Shown in pieces: positions 20,408 to 29,657 of a DNA stretch of 64,000 nt. The position numbers were made by a program, and so were the translations under genes. This DNA comes from Ignatzschineria rhizosphaerae (lineage in GTDB: Bacteria; Pseudomonadota; Gammaproteobacteria; Cardiobacteriales; Wohlfahrtiimonadaceae), in NCBI RefSeq assembly GCF_022655595.1, contig NZ_CP093379.1, positions 26,001 through 90,000 on the forward strand. Reading direction: 5' to 3'. Within the stretch, counting starts at the first letter, position 1. Every line of letters starts with the position of its first letter. The notes below the pieces were generated by a model. The model ran no database searches. It was given only the letters and a program-made list of their open reading frames with translations, and had not been told where the DNA came from.

Positions 20408-21391
20408 ATGGCGAGTTACTGTTTTGAAAATAAAAAATTTATCCCATCGACTAAAGAGAAAGCATCTTTGCATTGCCTCTCTTTTTCTGATGTTAGAGCA
20501 TGGAAAAGTCGGTTAAATAACGGTGATTTGATTGCTGAGGATTTGCAAACAGAGCTTTCGCAATATTTTAAAAAAGAGATCCATTTAGCGCTACTTGCCG
20601 ATAAGATTTTAAATTCACAAAATGATCCCTATATCGGACATTACTCAGATTACACGCTTTTAAGTTTAACCCTTATTAATCATGAGGATTCTGCAAAAAA
20701 TGAATCGATCGTAATGATTTTATATCAAGATTATTCATTACTCTTTTATGATGATGCGCGTTCTACCGTAGAAACGCATATCACCAATATTAATACGATT
20801 TTTAGCCAGCTCTCAGAGATATCTCTTCCTAACCTCTTAATTCCTTACGCGCTTATTCGTTATGATCTTTTAACCGATCGGAGTTTCTTACGAACTATTG
20901 AAAATACCACATTAGATTTAGAGATATCTTTTACAACGCAGTTAAAGAATCCTCAAAATACTATTTTAAGCTTACGCAAAACGCTCTCTAACTATAAGCA
21001 TTACTATTCCACCTTGATTGATCTCTTTGAAGATATGACAGAAGATTACGAAGATCTTCTCCCTAAAGATGCAGACCTTAATTACCATCGACTCACCAAT
21101 AAGCTCAATCGGCTCTATAAATATAGTGTGATGCTTAGTGAATATGTCTCGCAAGTGAATGATCGCTACAGGGCTCAGATAGATTTAAACCTCAATAAAA
21201 CGATGAAAACCTTCACCATTCTCTCGGCAATCTTCTTACCGCTCACCTTAATCGTTGGTTGGTACGGCATGAACTTTGAAGGAATGCCGGAGCTTAGCTT
21301 TAAGCACGGTTATCTCTATGTCATAGGCTTATCACTCACGATCTTAATAGGATCTCTGCTCTATATTAAGAAGCGGGGATTTTGGGATTAA
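20408..21391 (+). CDS. CorA-family divalent-cation channel
   Basis: This 327-residue protein has the CorA layout: a long acidic and helical cytoplasmic N-terminal domain, then two membrane helices at the C-terminus separated by the selectivity loop YGMNFEGMPE (about residues 282-291). The GMN signature is intact and a glutamate follows it, as in CorA and ZntB. The charged C-terminus (KKRGFWD) is short. Transport of Mg2+, Co2+ or Zn2+ cannot be told apart from sequence. The ATG follows aagagg. A divergent membrane gene lies to the left. Confidence 0.88.
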   Translation: MASYCFENKKFIPSTKEKASLHCLSFSDVRAWKSRLNNGDLIAEDLQTELSQYFKKEIHLALLADKILNSQNDPYIGHYSDYTLLSLTLINHEDSAKNESIVMILYQDYSLLFYDDARSTVETHITNINTIFSQLSEISLPNLLIPYALIRYDLLTDRSFLRTIENTTLDLEISFTTQLKNPQNTILSLRKTLSNYKHYYSTLIDLFEDMTEDYEDLLPKDADLNYHRLTNKLNRLYKYSVMLSEYVSQVNDRYRAQIDLNLNKTMKTFTILSAIFLPLTLIVGWYGMNFEGMPELSFKHGYLYVIGLSLTILIGSLLYIKKRGFWD

Positions 21392-21478
21392 GTAGTATTT
21401 AAAGTGAGCAAAATACATTTAGAAATAGCTTATTCTCACTATTATTAATAGTGATTTGAATATTGAAAAGGATTATTT

Positions 21479-22537
21479 ATGGCGTTATATAAATTACAAT
21501 CAGATCATTCTCTAGAAGAGATTAAAGCAACAGCCTTTTCTAGTAATCAAATTTTAGAGCAGGATTTACAGAAGCTTATTTTGCATAAGCCAGAAATTTT
21601 AGGCGAAGATCTTTTGATTTTTTCAGAAGAGTATTGTGAGTGGAATGAGAGTCGAAAGCGCATAGATCTCTTAGCATTAGATAGGGCAGGGAATCTAGTT
21701 GTTATTGAAATAAAACGTGATCATGGGTTTCACATGGATCTACAAGCAATCCGTTATGCCGCAATGTTATCTCAGATGAGTTATGAAGATGCCGTAGCAA
21801 CTTATCAGGCATTTTTACAAAAAACAGCGCTAGAAAGAGACGCAAGAGATGAGATTAATAAGTTTATTACAGGATTTAATGAAGAAATAACAGAGTTTGC
21901 AAAAGATATTCGGATTATCTTAGTTAGTAATGAGTTTTCTAAGGAAATCACAGCGGTCTCCTTGTGGTTACGGTCAAAGAATATTGATATTAAATGTGTC
22001 AAGTTAGAGCATTATTACGATAAGAATACATCATCAACCTATATAGATAGTGATGTCATTATTCCATTAAAAGAAGCGGAAGATTATTTAATTTCAACGC
22101 AGAAGAAAGAAGATACTCAACAAGACTTCATAAGATCTGTCAATAGCCAGAAAGATTACACTAAGTATGAATTTAAAGGGCAAGAGTACGGAAAAGGAAG
22201 ATTAGTGCTTGAAGTAATGAAAGATTATATTCAACAGCATCCTCATCTTTCTTTAATTGAGTTGCAACAGCTTTTTCCTAGCTCCTTACAAAGCTCTTTA
22301 GATGTCATTGTTGATTTAGATTCTGCTACTGAAATTAATAATAAAGGCTATAAACGTTATTTTAATCAAGAAGATGACCTGATCCATTTAGGTAGTGGTG
22401 AGATAGGATTAGTTTGCAGTCAATGGGGAATAGGAAACATTGATAATTTTATTGATAAAGTCCATGACTTGTATAAGTCTGAAGTTATTACAATCCGTAA
22501 TAAGAGTAAGTCAGGGCTTAACTTAACGAAAGGCTAA
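21479..22537 (+). CDS. PD-(D/E)XK nuclease of the NucS/DUF91 type
   Basis: The N-terminal 200 residues contain a restriction-endonuclease-like core: Arg61-Ile-Asp63 in RIDLLALD, and Glu77-Ile-Lys79 in NLVVIEIKRD, the spacing of a D-(EXK) active site. A conserved helix follows (DLQAIRYAAMLSQMSY). This is the DUF91/NucS-like nuclease domain, linked in other proteins to mismatch or branched-DNA cleavage and to defence systems. The C-terminal 150 residues (EYGKGRLVLEVMKDYIQQHP onward) form an extra domain that I do not recognise. No methylase or helicase partner is adjacent. Its 3' end overlaps the convergent GNAT gene by 20 bases. Confidence 0.75.
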   Translation: MALYKLQSDHSLEEIKATAFSSNQILEQDLQKLILHKPEILGEDLLIFSEEYCEWNESRKRIDLLALDRAGNLVVIEIKRDHGFHMDLQAIRYAAMLSQMSYEDAVATYQAFLQKTALERDARDEINKFITGFNEEITEFAKDIRIILVSNEFSKEITAVSLWLRSKNIDIKCVKLEHYYDKNTSSTYIDSDVIIPLKEAEDYLISTQKKEDTQQDFIRSVNSQKDYTKYEFKGQEYGKGRLVLEVMKDYIQQHPHLSLIELQQLFPSSLQSSLDVIVDLDSATEINNKGYKRYFNQEDDLIHLGSGEIGLVCSQWGIGNIDNFIDKVHDLYKSEVITIRNKSKSGLNLTKG

Positions 22538-22976
22538 AAATTCTTTGATAACCTTTCGGGCCTAAATATTTTCTTTTCGTATCTATAAAACCTGCCTTTA
22601 GATAGAGATTAGCGGCAGGTTCATTTCGCTCGTTAACGCCAAGTACAACCTTATCAATATGCGGAAAGTGAACTTTGATGAAGTCAGGTAATAGCTGTAG
22701 GCTTTGAAGCGCATATCCTTTTCTAACTTCTCGTGAATCGGAGGAGAAGGCTCTAAGTAGTAAGCTGTTGGGGGTTTGGGAATAGTACTGCCTATCTTCA
22801 CCTTCATCTAGTATAAAAAAGCAGACGAGCTTTCCCTCAACCATTCCTAGAATTGGATTGTAATGCGCTTGGCGGTTCATAATCACCGTTTCAGGTAAGC
22901 TTGAGAATGTTAAATCATCTAACTGATAATTTTTAATAGCGACTTCATGAGATGGGTTAAATAGTATTAATTTCAT
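22518..22976 (-). CDS. GNAT-family acetyltransferase
   Basis: The 152-residue protein fits the GCN5-related N-acetyltransferase fold. The second half shows the acetyl-CoA region (SREVRKGYALQSLQLLPDFI, where RKGYA replaces the usual R/QxxGxG/A) and a C-terminal NEPAANLYLKAGF motif typical of GNATs. The acceptor is unknown. It overlaps the 3' end of the nuclease gene by 20 bases in convergent orientation. Confidence 0.85.
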   Translation of the reverse strand: MKLILFNPSHEVAIKNYQLDDLTFSSLPETVIMNRQAHYNPILGMVEGKLVCFFILDEGEDRQYYSQTPNSLLLRAFSSDSREVRKGYALQSLQLLPDFIKVHFPHIDKVVLGVNERNEPAANLYLKAGFIDTKRKYLGPKGYQRIFSLSLS

Positions 22977-23040
22977 CTTCCATATCTTTAAATAGAAACA
23001 ATAAAACCATCATAGAAGAGGCTTAGAAATGGCGCAATGA

Positions 23041-23445
23041 TTAACATTTTTGAATCTCTGTTTCATGTAAGTAGAGCCATTGCCATTTTGTGCCTTCAAC
23101 AATAATGCCGGCAGTTGATAGACGCTGATGTGGAGCGCTTTTTAGATCGCCATTTTCATAGTGATTCTCTTGATAGCGAAGCCAAACGATATTTTCGCAC
23201 TTAGAGATGACCTCAATATCTTGAATCGTGATTTTAAGAGAGGGTCTTGAGTCCTGTTTTTGGGTGAATAGTTGCGCTACATCGGTAAGAGAAACCTTTG
23301 TGCCATTCATCGCAATCATTTTAAAATCGGGATGAAAAGAAGCTATTAGGGATTGTAGCGCTTGAGAGTGATTGGTTGTAAATACTTGTTCGATTAAATC
23401 ATGAATGTCGATCACGCTTTGAATCGCTGTTTGTTTCTGTGTCAT
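23041..23445 (-). CDS. NTF2/SnoaL-like DUF4440-type protein
   Basis: This 134-residue cytoplasmic protein has the pattern of a cone-shaped NTF2-like fold: an N-terminal helix (VIDIHDLIEQVF), then SFHPDFKMIAMNG and alternating strands ending with WQWLYLHETEI. Such proteins act as small enzymes or ligand binders; the ligand is not known here. It begins nine bases after the MFS gene ends, so the two are an operon. Confidence 0.65.
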   Translation of the reverse strand: MTQKQTAIQSVIDIHDLIEQVFTTNHSQALQSLIASFHPDFKMIAMNGTKVSLTDVAQLFTQKQDSRPSLKITIQDIEVISKCENIVWLRYQENHYENGDLKSAPHQRLSTAGIIVEGTKWQWLYLHETEIQKC

Positions 23446-23454
23446 AAAAATTCC

Positions 23455-24855
23455 TCAAGAGATAGTGTGAACGGGTAATTTTTGGATAAAGAAGAGGCTT
23501 AACAGTCCTAATAGAGATGCTGTGATAAAAGTGACTTGATACGCTTGCATTAATGGTAGGAAAGCTTGGTAAAGGGAGAAGATTAACGTTAGCACCGCAA
23601 TTCCGACACAAAAGGTGATTTGGCGGTTAATATTCCAGAGAACGCTGCTTTTTAAAAGAGTTTCATTTTGAAAATCAATCATGGCATTGGTTTGAGCGAC
23701 ATTCGCAGCTAATCCCCCACCAATCCCCATTAAGAGATATGCCGGTATTAAGAGAAGATATGTTAATGATTCATCAACACTATAAAGAAGCGCAATGCCG
23801 AAGCTATGTAGAATAACGCCTAAAAAGAGTAAATATTTAGGGCCAATACGATTATAAAAATAACCACTGACCATCATGGTGATAAATGCACCAAAAGCAT
23901 AGAGCATCATCAGTTGACCCGTTTGGGTTGCGGTGAATCCTAGTATTTTTTGTAGATAAAAGATCATTAAAAAATTAATGCCGGTAAAAATGCCGGGAAC
24001 AGCGTAATAGACAGCAATAGAAGCCCGTAAACGAATATTAGTAAGAAGTGATAGATCAACTAGTACATTACTCTGTTTTTTTGAATAGCGGTAATAGCTG
24101 ACAAAAAGTAGAATACCTATCCCAAAATAGAGATGAGAGAGCCAGATATTTTGATGCGCTTGCCCATATTGAGTAAGGGCAGTTAAGAGTAAGAATAAGC
24201 TGAAGGAAATAAGGGTTAAGCCAATCCAATCAGGTTTTTGTGCGATAGATTTCTGCTTGGAGAAAGAGGCATTTTTAATCCAAGCCCAAGCAAGAAAGCT
24301 GGTGATAAGGGCGAGAGGAATATTGGAGAAATAGATCCACTGCCAAGAGGCATAATCTAAAATAATGCCGCCTAAGCTTGGGGAAAATGCCGGGGCAATA
24401 AGAGCTATGACCATGATCATTGTGGAGATTTTACTGCGCTCTGTTTTGGGGAATTCAGCAAATACAATAGCTTGCCCCACAGGAATCATCAATCCTCCGG
24501 TAATACCTTGAAATAAGCGGGCCATCACTAATGCCGAAAATTGTGTTGAGAATCCACTAAGAAGGCTTGCGAGCGCAAATAAAGCCATGGAAAGGGTTAA
24601 TAACTTGCGAGCGCCTAAAAGCTCCCCAAACCATAAGCTTAGTGGCATGATCAGTGTTAATCCTAAGATATAGGCATGGCTAATCCACGTCGTTTCATTG
24701 GTAGATAATCCCATTTCTAGCGAGATTGCCGGCAATGCCATTGTGGACATAAAGATATTTAAGCAATCTAGAAAAAAGGCTAAAAGAAAAATCGTGGCTA
24801 AGCGATAACGATAAGAGATCATAAATAGATTCGTGCAATGGAGTAAAAGAGGCAT
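23455..24855 (-). CDS. MFS drug-efflux-type transporter (DHA2-like)
   Basis: This inner-membrane transporter of up to 466 residues has more than twelve hydrophobic segments. It carries the motif A region WFGELLGARKLL near residue 78 and the motif C-like GGLMIPVGQAIVFAEFP and APAFSPSLGGIILDYASWQWIYF of H+-antiporters. Family knowledge points to multidrug export. The start is uncertain, because neither ATG (24855 or 24822) has a good ribosome site. It is divergent from a LysR gene and continuous with the NTF2-like gene. Confidence 0.88.
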   Translation of the reverse strand: MPLLLHCTNLFMISYRYRLATIFLLAFFLDCLNIFMSTMALPAISLEMGLSTNETTWISHAYILGLTLIMPLSLWFGELLGARKLLTLSMALFALASLLSGFSTQFSALVMARLFQGITGGLMIPVGQAIVFAEFPKTERSKISTMIMVIALIAPAFSPSLGGIILDYASWQWIYFSNIPLALITSFLAWAWIKNASFSKQKSIAQKPDWIGLTLISFSLFLLLTALTQYGQAHQNIWLSHLYFGIGILLFVSYYRYSKKQSNVLVDLSLLTNIRLRASIAVYYAVPGIFTGINFLMIFYLQKILGFTATQTGQLMMLYAFGAFITMMVSGYFYNRIGPKYLLFLGVILHSFGIALLYSVDESLTYLLLIPAYLLMGIGGGLAANVAQTNAMIDFQNETLLKSSVLWNINRQITFCVGIAVLTLIFSLYQAFLPLMQAYQVTFITASLLGLLSLFFIQKLPVHTIS

Positions 24856-24939
24856 AGCTTAAGGGGAGAAGCTTGTACTGTCGATATAACAGGATTAAAC
24901 TTATTGTTGAATAATATTAAACATAGGTGTGATATTTTG

Positions 24940-25839
24940 ATGGATTTTAAACAGATACAGACTTTTTTGCAGGTAGCAGAAGTTGGTTCTTTTACTAAAG
25001 CTGCGGAGATCCTCTCTTTGAGTCGATCTATGGTGAGTATTCATATTAAGCAGCTTGAAGCACAATTAGGTGTTATTTTATTTAATCGAAATACTCGGCA
25101 AGTGGCATTAACAGATGCCGGCAAGTCCTTTTATCAAGATTGCCGGAAAATCAAACAAAGTTATGAGGAAGCAGTAGAGAAAATTCAGCAAAGTGAAACG
25201 ATGTTAAGTGGGACTTTACGCTTAGGTTTCACTTATGAATTTGGGATGATATTTATCGCCCCTTTAATGATGCCATTTTGTCAACAGCATCCAAACTTAG
25301 TCATGCAATATGACGTAAACTCCTCCATTAATGATCTAATTGCTGATCGCTTAGATCTTGTGATTCGTTTGGGAAATCTACCAGATAGTGCTTTAAAGAG
25401 CCGAAAGCTTGGACAATATGAGATTGGATTAATTGCAGCACCTGCTTTTTTAGCTAAACATCCTATAACTCAACCTAGCGATATTATGAATATTCCATGG
25501 ATTACTCAAAATCAATGGGAGCAAAAGAGCTTTGTTTTGAGTAAGAAAGCGGTGAAGCATCAAAGAGAAGGGCAAGAGTTTCTCTTTTTAGTTCCCCTTG
25601 GTAAATATCAAAGTAATGCTGCAGAATTAACAAGGCAGATGGCATTAGCAGGATTAGGGCTCACGATTTGCCCTTTATGGCTAGTACAAGAAGATTTGAA
25701 GAGAGGACGATTAGTAGAGGTATTGCCGCAGTATCATCTACCGCCGCAAGATATCCATCTCCTTTTTTTAGATCAAAACCCCTTGCCGCAAAAGATTAGA
25801 TTAGCGATAGATTGGTTGAAGGATCATTTTAAGATATAG
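24940..25839 (+). CDS. LysR-family regulator divergent from the MFS pump
   Basis: The 299 residues have a winged HTH at about 5-64 (FTKAAEILSLSRSMVSIHIKQLE) and an effector domain of the CrgA-like group (LDLVIRLGNLPDS; AGLGLTICPLWLV). I chose the ATG at 24940, giving MDFKQIQTFLQVAEVGSF, over a frame extension to 24904. Its divergent layout with the efflux gene at 24855 indicates it controls that operon. Confidence 0.9.
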   Translation: MDFKQIQTFLQVAEVGSFTKAAEILSLSRSMVSIHIKQLEAQLGVILFNRNTRQVALTDAGKSFYQDCRKIKQSYEEAVEKIQQSETMLSGTLRLGFTYEFGMIFIAPLMMPFCQQHPNLVMQYDVNSSINDLIADRLDLVIRLGNLPDSALKSRKLGQYEIGLIAAPAFLAKHPITQPSDIMNIPWITQNQWEQKSFVLSKKAVKHQREGQEFLFLVPLGKYQSNAAELTRQMALAGLGLTICPLWLVQEDLKRGRLVEVLPQYHLPPQDIHLLFLDQNPLPQKIRLAIDWLKDHFKI

Positions 25840-25881
25840 CCTTGCTAGACGCTATAAGTTATGAGGGTTTCTACTATCTAA

Positions 25882-26040
25882 TATCGTAAAATCGATTTAA
25901 AAGAGACTGAATCAGATTGCCGGCACATCGGTTATGAGAAGCGCAAGAATAGTTCTATTCGGTATTATGCAAGCGGGTTTGATTCACACGCTGCACTATT
26001 TTACTTTTAAAATAGAGTTTCTTAAACCGAATCGGCGATA
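25882..26040 (+). repeat. Correia-like element, full copy
   Basis: About 159 bp bounded by tatcgtaaaatcgatttaaa and its imperfect inverse (...cttaaaccgaatcggcgata). The core has agattgccggcacatcgg, ttatgagaagcgcaagaata and gttctattcgg. Its right terminus runs into the 3' end of the YcxB-like gene on the minus strand and supplies that gene's stop codon. Confidence 0.8.
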
Positions 26041-26606
26041 TAAGAGGTTGGTAGGTATTTAAGTAAGATGTTATCAATATAATCGATCTCTTTAGTAGAT
26101 AATTGTTCTTTAGGTATTGTGACAAAACGATCCTCTTGAGTCTCTAAGAGGAAAAAGTCATCGGTTTGTAGCACGCGCCCAAAAGTTAGCCAGCTAAGTG
26201 TTGATTCATTACCTAGCGTATCTATTGTGTGAATCCCGTTATTATCCAATGTCATTGTTTTCTTAAGTAAGATGATTTGATTAATGGGAGTTTTAATCCA
26301 TTTTTTCAGAAAGTCACCGGGATATCTATAAGCATTACGAAATAGTGCGGCACTAATAACTGCGAATATCAAAATGGATAATGGAATGAGAAGGTCTTGG
26401 AAAAAATAGTGCCAATAAATGCTAGAAAAAAGCGTTACATTACTGGGTTTTGCTTCAATGAACATAAATATTATGAGAAGTATAAAAATTGTCGCAACAA
26501 TATTATTTAAAAGAATAAATCGCCTACCTCGCTTTGAAAGTTTTCGAGAGACGAAATCCATTGACTTTAAAAGCTGTGTTTCTGTTAGTTGATATTCGAT
26601 TTTCAT
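26022..26606 (-). CDS. YcxB-like membrane protein
   Basis: This 194-residue protein has two membrane helices (about 32-52 and 75-97) followed by a C-terminal domain of the YcxB type, with a beta-rich PH-like part (GIHTIDTLGNESTLSWLTFGRVLQTDDFFLLETQ) and the family's closing FVTIPKEQLSTKEI. Function is unknown. The last six codons (YIADSV) and the TAA come from the terminus of the neighbouring Correia-like element, so the native C-terminus may have been replaced. Confidence 0.75.
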   Translation of the reverse strand: MKIEYQLTETQLLKSMDFVSRKLSKRGRRFILLNNIVATIFILLIIFMFIEAKPSNVTLFSSIYWHYFFQDLLIPLSILIFAVISAALFRNAYRYPGDFLKKWIKTPINQIILLKKTMTLDNNGIHTIDTLGNESTLSWLTFGRVLQTDDFFLLETQEDRFVTIPKEQLSTKEIDYIDNILLKYLPTSYIADSV

Positions 26607-26999
26607 TTTAGCCTTTTCCTAATAAACGATATCTATGAGGAAGTTATGCAAAAGTTAGAATACAGTATAGAGGATAATCAAAAGTCATTGTCCGAATTGA
26701 AAGCTTAGCCTATGCCATAATAGCTACATAATAGGCATCAATAAAACCTTTGAGCGGATTTACCAAGCAATCATCATTATTGATTAGTGAGAAGCGTTTG
26801 ATCTTTCAAGTCGTAAAGAGTGATCATGATATCATTATATAGGTTTTGTAATATTAAACGGTTGCTTACGATCATAAATAGGGTCTTAATTCAAAAAGAA
26901 AAGATCAATAAAAAGATCATAGCGATTGATTATAGATTACGATAACTTCTTCAAAATTCGTGTATAGTGCTTCTTTCTTTTGAATAGGTATAGCTTTTG
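26607..26999. other. intergenic region upstream of rhlE
   Basis: About 390 bases with no supported gene. It is AT-rich. The bases before 26980 contain a -10-like tatagt (about 26963) that could serve rhlE. Several runs containing gatca recur (26810-26930), but I could not define a repeat unit. Confidence 0.4.
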
Positions 27000-28526
27000 A
27001 TGTCTTTTAATACTCTTGGTTTGCGTGATGAAATTTTAACGGCGATTAGTGAAGCTGGATATACTGAGCCAACCCCCATTCAGCAGCAAGCGATTCCCGT
27101 TGTATTACAAGGCCGAGATTTAATGGCTTGTGCGCAAACAGGAACGGGGAAAACGGCTGGTTTTACCTTGCCGCTTTTACAACTTTTAAGTCAAAAACAA
27201 AGTAGTAAAAAAACAGGTCGCCGACCAGTAAGAGCCTTAATCCTCTCACCAACAAGAGAATTAGCTGCGCAAATTCATGAGAATTTAGTGGCTTACAATA
27301 AATATCTAAAGCTTCGTACCTTAGTCATTTTTGGTGGCGTCAGTATTAACCCACAAATGATGAAGCTTCGTGGAGGCGTTGATATTTTAGTGGCAACGCC
27401 TGGTCGATTACTCGATTTAGAGAAGCAAAATGCGGTAGATCTTTCACAAGTGGAGTATCTTGTCTTAGATGAAGCAGATCGCATGTTAGACATGGGCTTT
27501 ATTCATGATATTCGCCGCGTGATTGCCAAAATTCCGGCAAAACGTCAAAATCTTCTATTCTCAGCAACTTTTTCTAAAGAGATTACAGAGCTTGCAACAA
27601 AGCTCCTTCATAATCCTGCAAGTGTGGAGATTGAAAGACATCAAACCTCATCGGCACAAGTGACGCAAGCGCTCTATTTTGTTGATAAAAATCGTAAGCG
27701 TGAATTGCTATCGCATCTGATTGAAGGCGAGAATTGGCAACAGGTATTAGTCTTTTGTCGGACAAAACATGGGGCAAACCGTTTAACGGAATATTTAAAT
27801 GAGCGAGGGATTAGCGCCTCTGCCATTCATGGCAATAAAAGTCAAGGGGCAAGAACTCGCGCCTTAGCGGATTTTAAAACAGGGGATATCCGTGTTTTAG
27901 TGGCGACCGATATCGCTGCGCGTGGGATTGATATTGCGGAATTACCTTTTGTGGTGAACTTTGATCTTCCAAGTGTTCCTGAAGATTATGTTCATAGAAT
28001 TGGGCGAACAGGACGAGCTGAATCAACAGGAAAGGCGGTTTCACTTGTCTGTGTTGATGAGCACAAGCTCTTAAAAGATATCGAGCGCTTATTGAAAACG
28101 GAGATTCCAAGGGTTGAGATGGCAGGATTTGAACCTGATCCATCGATCAAAGCAGAGCCGATTGAAAATGGCCGTAATAGTCGAGGTAGAGGCAATAGTC
28201 GTAATAGCCGTAATAGTCATAGTCGTGGGCAATCGTCCCCTCGAAATAGTGAAGGAGCCGGCAATAGTAGCAACAGAAGCAGAAGAAGTTCTCGCGCTGG
28301 TAATAATACAGATGCCGGAAAATCGCCAGAAGGATCTAGCCATAAAAAACCAAGAAATTCGCAGTCTAAAAATGATCAATCTGCAAGTAATAAACCTAAA
28401 CGTCATGAGGGCAAAGGTGGACAAGTAAAAGCTACCGGCAATCAAACAACTAATCGACCAAGTAATGAAGGCGCTTCAGAAAAGCCAAAGCGTCGCCGTC
28501 AAAGAGCGCCACGTGATCGTGGATAA
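27000..28526 (+). CDS. rhlE: DEAD-box RNA helicase RhlE
   Basis: RhlE-type helicases remodel ribosomal or messenger RNA in the cytoplasm. All motifs are visible: Q motif (TPIQQQAI), motif [13 protein letters not shown] in [16 protein letters not shown] in LLFSATF, and HRIGRTGR. The helicase core covers about residues 1-370. The last 120 or so residues form a low-complexity tail rich in Arg, Asn, Ser and Lys (repeats like NSRN), typical of an RNA-binding extension. The ATG at 27000 gives the usual MSFNTLGL start. Several long frames on the other strand in the tail are composition shadows. Confidence 0.95.
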   Translation: MSFNTLGLRDEILTAISEAGYTEPTPIQQQAIPVVLQGRDLMACAQTGTGKTAGFTLPLLQLLSQKQSSKKTGRRPVRALILSPTRELAAQIHENLVAYNKYLKLRTLVIFGGVSINPQMMKLRGGVDILVATPGRLLDLEKQNAVDLSQVEYLVLDEADRMLDMGFIHDIRRVIAKIPAKRQNLLFSATFSKEITELATKLLHNPASVEIERHQTSSAQVTQALYFVDKNRKRELLSHLIEGENWQQVLVFCRTKHGANRLTEYLNERGISASAIHGNKSQGARTRALADFKTGDIRVLVATDIAARGIDIAELPFVVNFDLPSVPEDYVHRIGRTGRAESTGKAVSLVCVDEHKLLKDIERLLKTEIPRVEMAGFEPDPSIKAEPIENGRNSRGRGNSRNSRNSHSRGQSSPRNSEGAGNSSNRSRRSSRAGNNTDAGKSPEGSSHKKPRNSQSKNDQSASNKPKRHEGKGGQVKATGNQTTNRPSNEGASEKPKRRRQRAPRDRG

Positions 28527-28559
28527 TGGATCTTCATAAGAGCATGATTGGCGCTAATG

Positions 28560-29657
28560 TTAACGAACCAAGTCCGAAATATGGGTGCTTTTTGTATTAG
28601 CGATAGCGTGAGAAAGTGCATCGGGCTTGAGATAGTAACGATGATTCCAGCGAAGCCTTTTCATGGGCCAATCACATTCAGATTGATATCGGTGTAAAGC
28701 CGTTACTTGCTCTTTAATCAGCTCGGCATTAGATTGCCAATAGGCATAACCTAATAGATAGTTATTAAAGAAATCCTGCTCACTTTGGAAGATCTCATAA
28801 GCTTTATCTTTAGCTCTTAAGATATAGTGCCACGCTTCTTCCTCTGTTAAATATTGTGCCATATAGCCATGTCTAGCCACGGAGACTGCTCGTGATAGAT
28901 CAAATCCCCATAGAAGCTCTGGCGGGTAATCTCCTTGAGGTTGTAAGGTTTGCTCAATGCCTGTTAGTGAAAAACCCGTTTGATTTGCAAGCCCTTGTAA
29001 TAGATAAGGATAGTGATGGGCACTATTGGCAAATTCAGGTGCGTGTAAGCCTTTAAGGAGTTTTTCGAGCGTAAATTTAAGCGAACTGGCATTGGTAACA
29101 TCCCACCACTCTTTTAGATGATTGATATACGTCTCTGTCTTTGCAAGTTTTAAGACTTTAAAGTGTGAGAGCGCTTTAGGATCTATCGCTTCAATGCGAG
29201 ATTTAAGGGGAAAATATTCTAAGGTTTCACTCCAAAAGGCATCATCATAGATCGGGAAAAGATCAAGGCGAAGACCTTCGCGTTTCTCTCTAGGAAGCCA
29301 CGTGGTATTGGTGAGCTTATAATATCGCTTCTGCTCTTTCACGGCTTGATCTGGGCTTATTGCAACTTGAATAAATAGTAAAATAAAGGAGATGAGAGCG
29401 GCCCACCAGATGGGTTTTGCAATGGTATAAAAGCTGAGTATCTCCCATTCTAAAAGATCTGTGAATTTTAATATCCCCCAAAAGATCAGCATGATGATCG
29501 AAGCAATCACGGTGATGAGAAAAGCGCCGACTAAAAGCATTGAGAGTGGACTAGTGGTTTTATAATCCTCTTGGGTATTGAGCTTTTTAATCGGGAATTC
29601 TAGTTGTTTGGGATGATTTTGGAGAAAAACGGGATTACCATATCGTTGTTTATGCAT
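28560..29657 (-). CDS. DUF1266 membrane protein
   Basis: The 365-residue protein has two membrane helices near the N-terminus (about 40-65 and 85-105) and a cytoplasmic C-terminal DUF1266 domain, recognised from the pattern LLWGFDLSRAVSVARHGY, AQYLTEEEAWHYI and NNYLLGYAYW. DUF1266 proteins include E. coli YbeR and YbeU; their function is unknown, though some lie next to toxin or immunity genes. The start ATG at 29657 overlaps the preceding stop (atgcataa), so translation is coupled to the gene at 29650-30735. Confidence 0.8.
   Translation of the reverse strand: MHKQRYGNPVFLQNHPKQLEFPIKKLNTQEDYKTTSPLSMLLVGAFLITVIASIIMLIFWGILKFTDLLEWEILSFYTIAKPIWWAALISFILLFIQVAISPDQAVKEQKRYYKLTNTTWLPREKREGLRLDLFPIYDDAFWSETLEYFPLKSRIEAIDPKALSHFKVLKLAKTETYINHLKEWWDVTNASSLKFTLEKLLKGLHAPEFANSAHHYPYLLQGLANQTGFSLTGIEQTLQPQGDYPPELLWGFDLSRAVSVARHGYMAQYLTEEEAWHYILRAKDKAYEIFQSEQDFFNNYLLGYAYWQSNAELIKEQVTALHRYQSECDWPMKRLRWNHRYYLKPDALSHAIANTKSTHISDLVR

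Noticed and set aside
28114..28428. Long overlapping frames in the tail of rhlE on both strands
   Set aside because: They follow from the repetitive Arg/Asn/Ser codons of the tail and lack ribosome sites.
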